Shown in pieces: positions 61,971 through 64,000 of a DNA stretch of 64,000 nt (position 1 is its first letter; each line of letters starts with the position of its first letter). This DNA is from an uncultured Ilumatobacter sp. (GTDB taxonomy: Bacteria > Actinomycetota > Acidimicrobiia > Acidimicrobiales > Ilumatobacteraceae). Where the stretch lies: positions 62,001 through 126,000 of the forward strand of contig CAJQPY010000006.1 of assembly GCA_905480335.1 (NCBI GenBank). Direction: 5' to 3'. The position numbers and the translations under genes are program-made. The notes below the pieces were generated by a model. That model did no database searches. It saw only the letters and a program-made list of their open reading frames with translations, and had not been told where the DNA came from.

Positions 61971-63221
61971 TCACCAACTCGGTGCAAAGCGAGCGATGAT
62001 TGCAGCGAGGCGGTATGCGCGTTCGGCACCGCCGGCTTCCCCGTCGCGTAGTTCGTTCGTGGCAATCCGCACCGCAGCACCCATTGCCGCATCGCTGCGG
62101 ATGCCGACGGTGAGTGCGGTGCGGAGCGGCCACGGACGGCCGAGGAAGCGTGCGGTGAGTCGTCCGACCTTGTGGTATCGGCCGAGTGCCTCGTCGAGGA
62201 GTGCAGGGTAACGCTGGAGGGTGGTCGAGTTGCCGACGGTGAGCGCCTCGTTGAGTACATCGGCTGCGGTGCGGCCCGTCGCAAGGGCGGCGCGGACTCC
62301 GTGGCTGTTGAAGGGGTTGGCCATCCCTGCAGCGTCGCCGGCGACTAGGAAGGTGGCTCCCATCGTCGGCGATACCGAGCCGCCGACCGGTGTGCGTCGG
62401 CGGACCGGTTCGACCAGGCGCTCGGCGGGATCGAACTGCCATCGTTGCGCAACCGATCTGGCGAACGAGTCGAGCAGCTTGACGATGTTCACGCCTCGAA
62501 CATCGCGGTAGCTGGATAAGACTGTTACACCGACGTTTAGGGTCCCGTCCCCGACGGGATGGACCCACCCGTGGCCGGTCACGGGATGGCCGTTGGCATC
62601 AGATGGTCCAAGTGAGGTCTCGATCCACGAGTCAGTTGAGCGTTCGCTGGCGACGTACGTACTAGCCGAAATTGCGTAGGGCCATCGGCGGTCACGATGC
62701 GTGCCGAGGCCACGTCCAAACCGGCTATTCGCTCCGTCGGCGACGAGAAGGAACCGGCATCCGATTTCGCTGGCGGAGCCGTCCCGATACTCGATCGACG
62801 CGCCGCGGACGAAGCCCCGTTCGACCGTGGGAGCGGTGGCCCGGGCGCCGAGTCGAACGTCGGCGCCGACTGCAACGGCGCGCTTGCGTAGCGCAGCATT
62901 CAGATCGGAACGGCGCAAGACGGCACCACCGGATTGACTTGACCGGGTGTCGGGCCACCTGACGGGTACTGAACGTCCGCCGTGCCACAGTCTTGATCCA
63001 GTGATCGCGTTGCCGCCAAGTGCGTTGAGGTTGAGGCCGAGATCGACGAGTTCATCGACGGCAGCTGGGACGAGCAGATCGCCGCGTGCCACGGGCGACT
63101 CCCCACCGCTGCGCTCGAGAACGGTCACCTGGTGGCCCATGGCAGCGAGGCGGATGGCAGCTGAACACCCGGCGGGCCCGCCGCCAACGACGAGTACGTC
63201 GGTCGACGAACGTTCGGTCAC
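61971..63221 (-). CDS. Geranylgeranyl-reductase-family FAD flavoprotein
   Basis: 416 residues from the GTG at 63221, placed ten residues before the FAD motif VVGGGPAGCSAA; the open upstream frame is not similar. The family pattern includes VLERSGGESPVARGD, a second FAD contact FLLVADGANSRFGR, and GDAAGMANPFNSHGV. Relatives reduce the polyprenyl side chain of lipids or menaquinone. Context with the polyprenyl synthase supports that reading, as inference. Confidence 0.9.
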   Translation of the reverse strand: MTERSSTDVLVVGGGPAGCSAAIRLAAMGHQVTVLERSGGESPVARGDLLVPAAVDELVDLGLNLNALGGNAITGSRLWHGGRSVPVRWPDTRSSQSGGAVLRRSDLNAALRKRAVAVGADVRLGARATAPTVERGFVRGASIEYRDGSASEIGCRFLLVADGANSRFGRGLGTHRDRRWPYAISASTYVASERSTDSWIETSLGPSDANGHPVTGHGWVHPVGDGTLNVGVTVLSSYRDVRGVNIVKLLDSFARSVAQRWQFDPAERLVEPVRRRTPVGGSVSPTMGATFLVAGDAAGMANPFNSHGVRAALATGRTAADVLNEALTVGNSTTLQRYPALLDEALGRYHKVGRLTARFLGRPWPLRTALTVGIRSDAAMGAAVRIATNELRDGEAGGAERAYRLAAIIARFAPSW

Positions 63222-63267
63222 GGCGCGCAGACTACTCCCGCATCTGCGGTGCTTCGATCGAGGGGAT

Positions 63268-64000
63268 TCAGGATTCGGAGGATGAACCCTCGGCCGGCGG
63301 GCCAACGGCTTGCATTTCGAACTGCTCGCCGTTTGCACCAACGAAGGTTTCGACCTCCTCGTCGGTGAGGGAAAATGCGCCGCCCTCGAGCGCTTCGAAG
63401 ACCGGTGATTCGGCCGAGCAGAAGGTCTCGAACTCCTCGCTCCATTCCTCGCTGGTTGGGTCAGCCCCGCCCAGGGTGTATCGCTCGTGGCAGACCACAC
63501 CGAGAATCTCGTAGTCGGTTAGCCCGCCCCCGGCTGCAGAGCCCTGCTGAGGCATCACGCCAAGTGCGCCGGTGAGGTGTGGTCCCCCCTCGCGTTCGGG
63601 ATTACCGTAGATCTCGATTTCGGCGAGGTTGTACTCACCGGTGCCCCAGTAGACGTAGCGGAGTTGGTCTTCGATGTTCGGGAATGTTTTGAGGACCTCC
63701 TCGCCGGCAAACGCGTAGCCCACGCCGCCGCCACCGGCAGCGCCGTGACATGCAGCGCAACTGCCGTACTGCTCGGCGCCGATGCCGAGCGGGCCCTCGA
63801 CGACTTCCGGCGCCTCTGTTAGCGCACGAACGTACATAAGACCCCACACGGGCATGAGTCCCAACGTGGCCATCGCCCACCATGGAACCTTGCGGCGTTG
63901 CTTGGCAGCGGTGACGTACGCAGGGTCAGGCGGGGGCGGGGTGACCACTGCCGCGGCGGGCGGTCCAGTGCGCGCAGGCGGACCGCTGGAGACTGCTGCT
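63268..64000 (-). CDS. Membrane-anchored c-type cytochrome, 5' end beyond the window
   Basis: The frame is open to the right edge; a GTG at 63948 is a possible start but the Ala/Pro-rich reading continues without a stop to 64000. A membrane helix (WWAMATLGLMPVWGLMY) is followed by CAACHG, one heme motif. A Met in LGVMPQQ is the likely distal ligand, and two further Cys (VVCHE, FCSAE) may form a disulfide. It faces outside and probably serves an aerobic respiratory complex just beyond the window. Confidence 0.85.
   Translation of the reverse strand, partial: AAVSSGPPARTGPPAAAVVTPPPPDPAYVTAAKQRRKVPWWAMATLGLMPVWGLMYVRALTEAPEVVEGPLGIGAEQYGSCAACHGAAGGGGVGYAFAGEEVLKTFPNIEDQLRYVYWGTGEYNLAEIEIYGNPEREGGPHLTGALGVMPQQGSAAGGGLTDYEILGVVCHERYTLGGADPTSEEWSEEFETFCSAESPVFEALEGGAFSLTDEEVETFVGANGEQFEMQAVGPPAEGSSSES

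Noticed and set aside
1-64000. CRISPR array
   Set aside because: No regularly spaced direct repeats and no cas genes were seen.

Overview
The window looks like the chromosome of a high-GC Actinomycetota, most plausibly class Acidimicrobiia. This is inferred from gene content (F420-type oxidoreductase, WXG100 relic, SEC-C methionine aminopeptidase, TopA with a Lys/Ala tail, many GTG starts and ATGA/GTGA overlaps), not from a marker-gene search. Most of it is ordinary core genome.

Layout. 1-10 kb: a CoA-transferase fragment, two short-chain dehydrogenases, an LLM-family oxidoreductase divergent from a TetR regulator, a DEAD-box helicase fused to a cold-shock domain, a secreted HExxH lipoprotein and a GH38 alpha-mannosidase. 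10-12.2 kb is a decay zone: an M20 amidohydrolase relic, a frameshifted WXG100 gene and a MarR relic, around one intact HAD hydrolase. 12.2-31 kb is housekeeping: coaA, a solitary adenine methylase/deacetylase/cytochrome c cluster, map, an ABC exporter, holB-tmk-topA, a PQQ-propeller protein with rsgA, a photolyase-like protein and a quinone oxidoreductase.

31.3-43.1 kb is the main accessory region. A selenocysteine tRNA gene (anticodon TCA) has its last 26 bases repeated exactly at 43108-43133. Between the copies lie a tyrosine integrase and an excisionase-like protein (right end), a solitary OLD-type ATPase/TOPRIM nuclease, LuxR and other gene fragments, and a G8-domain beta-helix lipoprotein directly followed by a response regulator and histidine kinase. 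I read this as an integrated island of about 11.75 kb in selC. The G8 lipoprotein plus two-component module is the least familiar cargo.

Right of the island: a four-gene DUF2796 / ABC ATPase / FtsX permease / DUF3299 operon resembling the Zrg zinc-linked cluster, an acyl-CoA dehydrogenase, a primary-like sigma factor, a Bax-inhibitor-like membrane protein, a minus-strand run (small DksA-like protein, ABC1 kinase, two ferritin-like proteins, a hypothetical, an epoxide-hydrolase-like protein), a polyprenyl diphosphate synthase, TrkA-TrkH potassium uptake, a geranylgeranyl-reductase-like flavoprotein and a cytochrome c running off the right edge.

A 35-base sequence is shared exactly between the deletion junction of the M20 relic (10432-10466) and the DUF2796/ABC gene junction (44228-44262), 34 kb apart. 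It is far too long for chance and is one of the more curious observations here.
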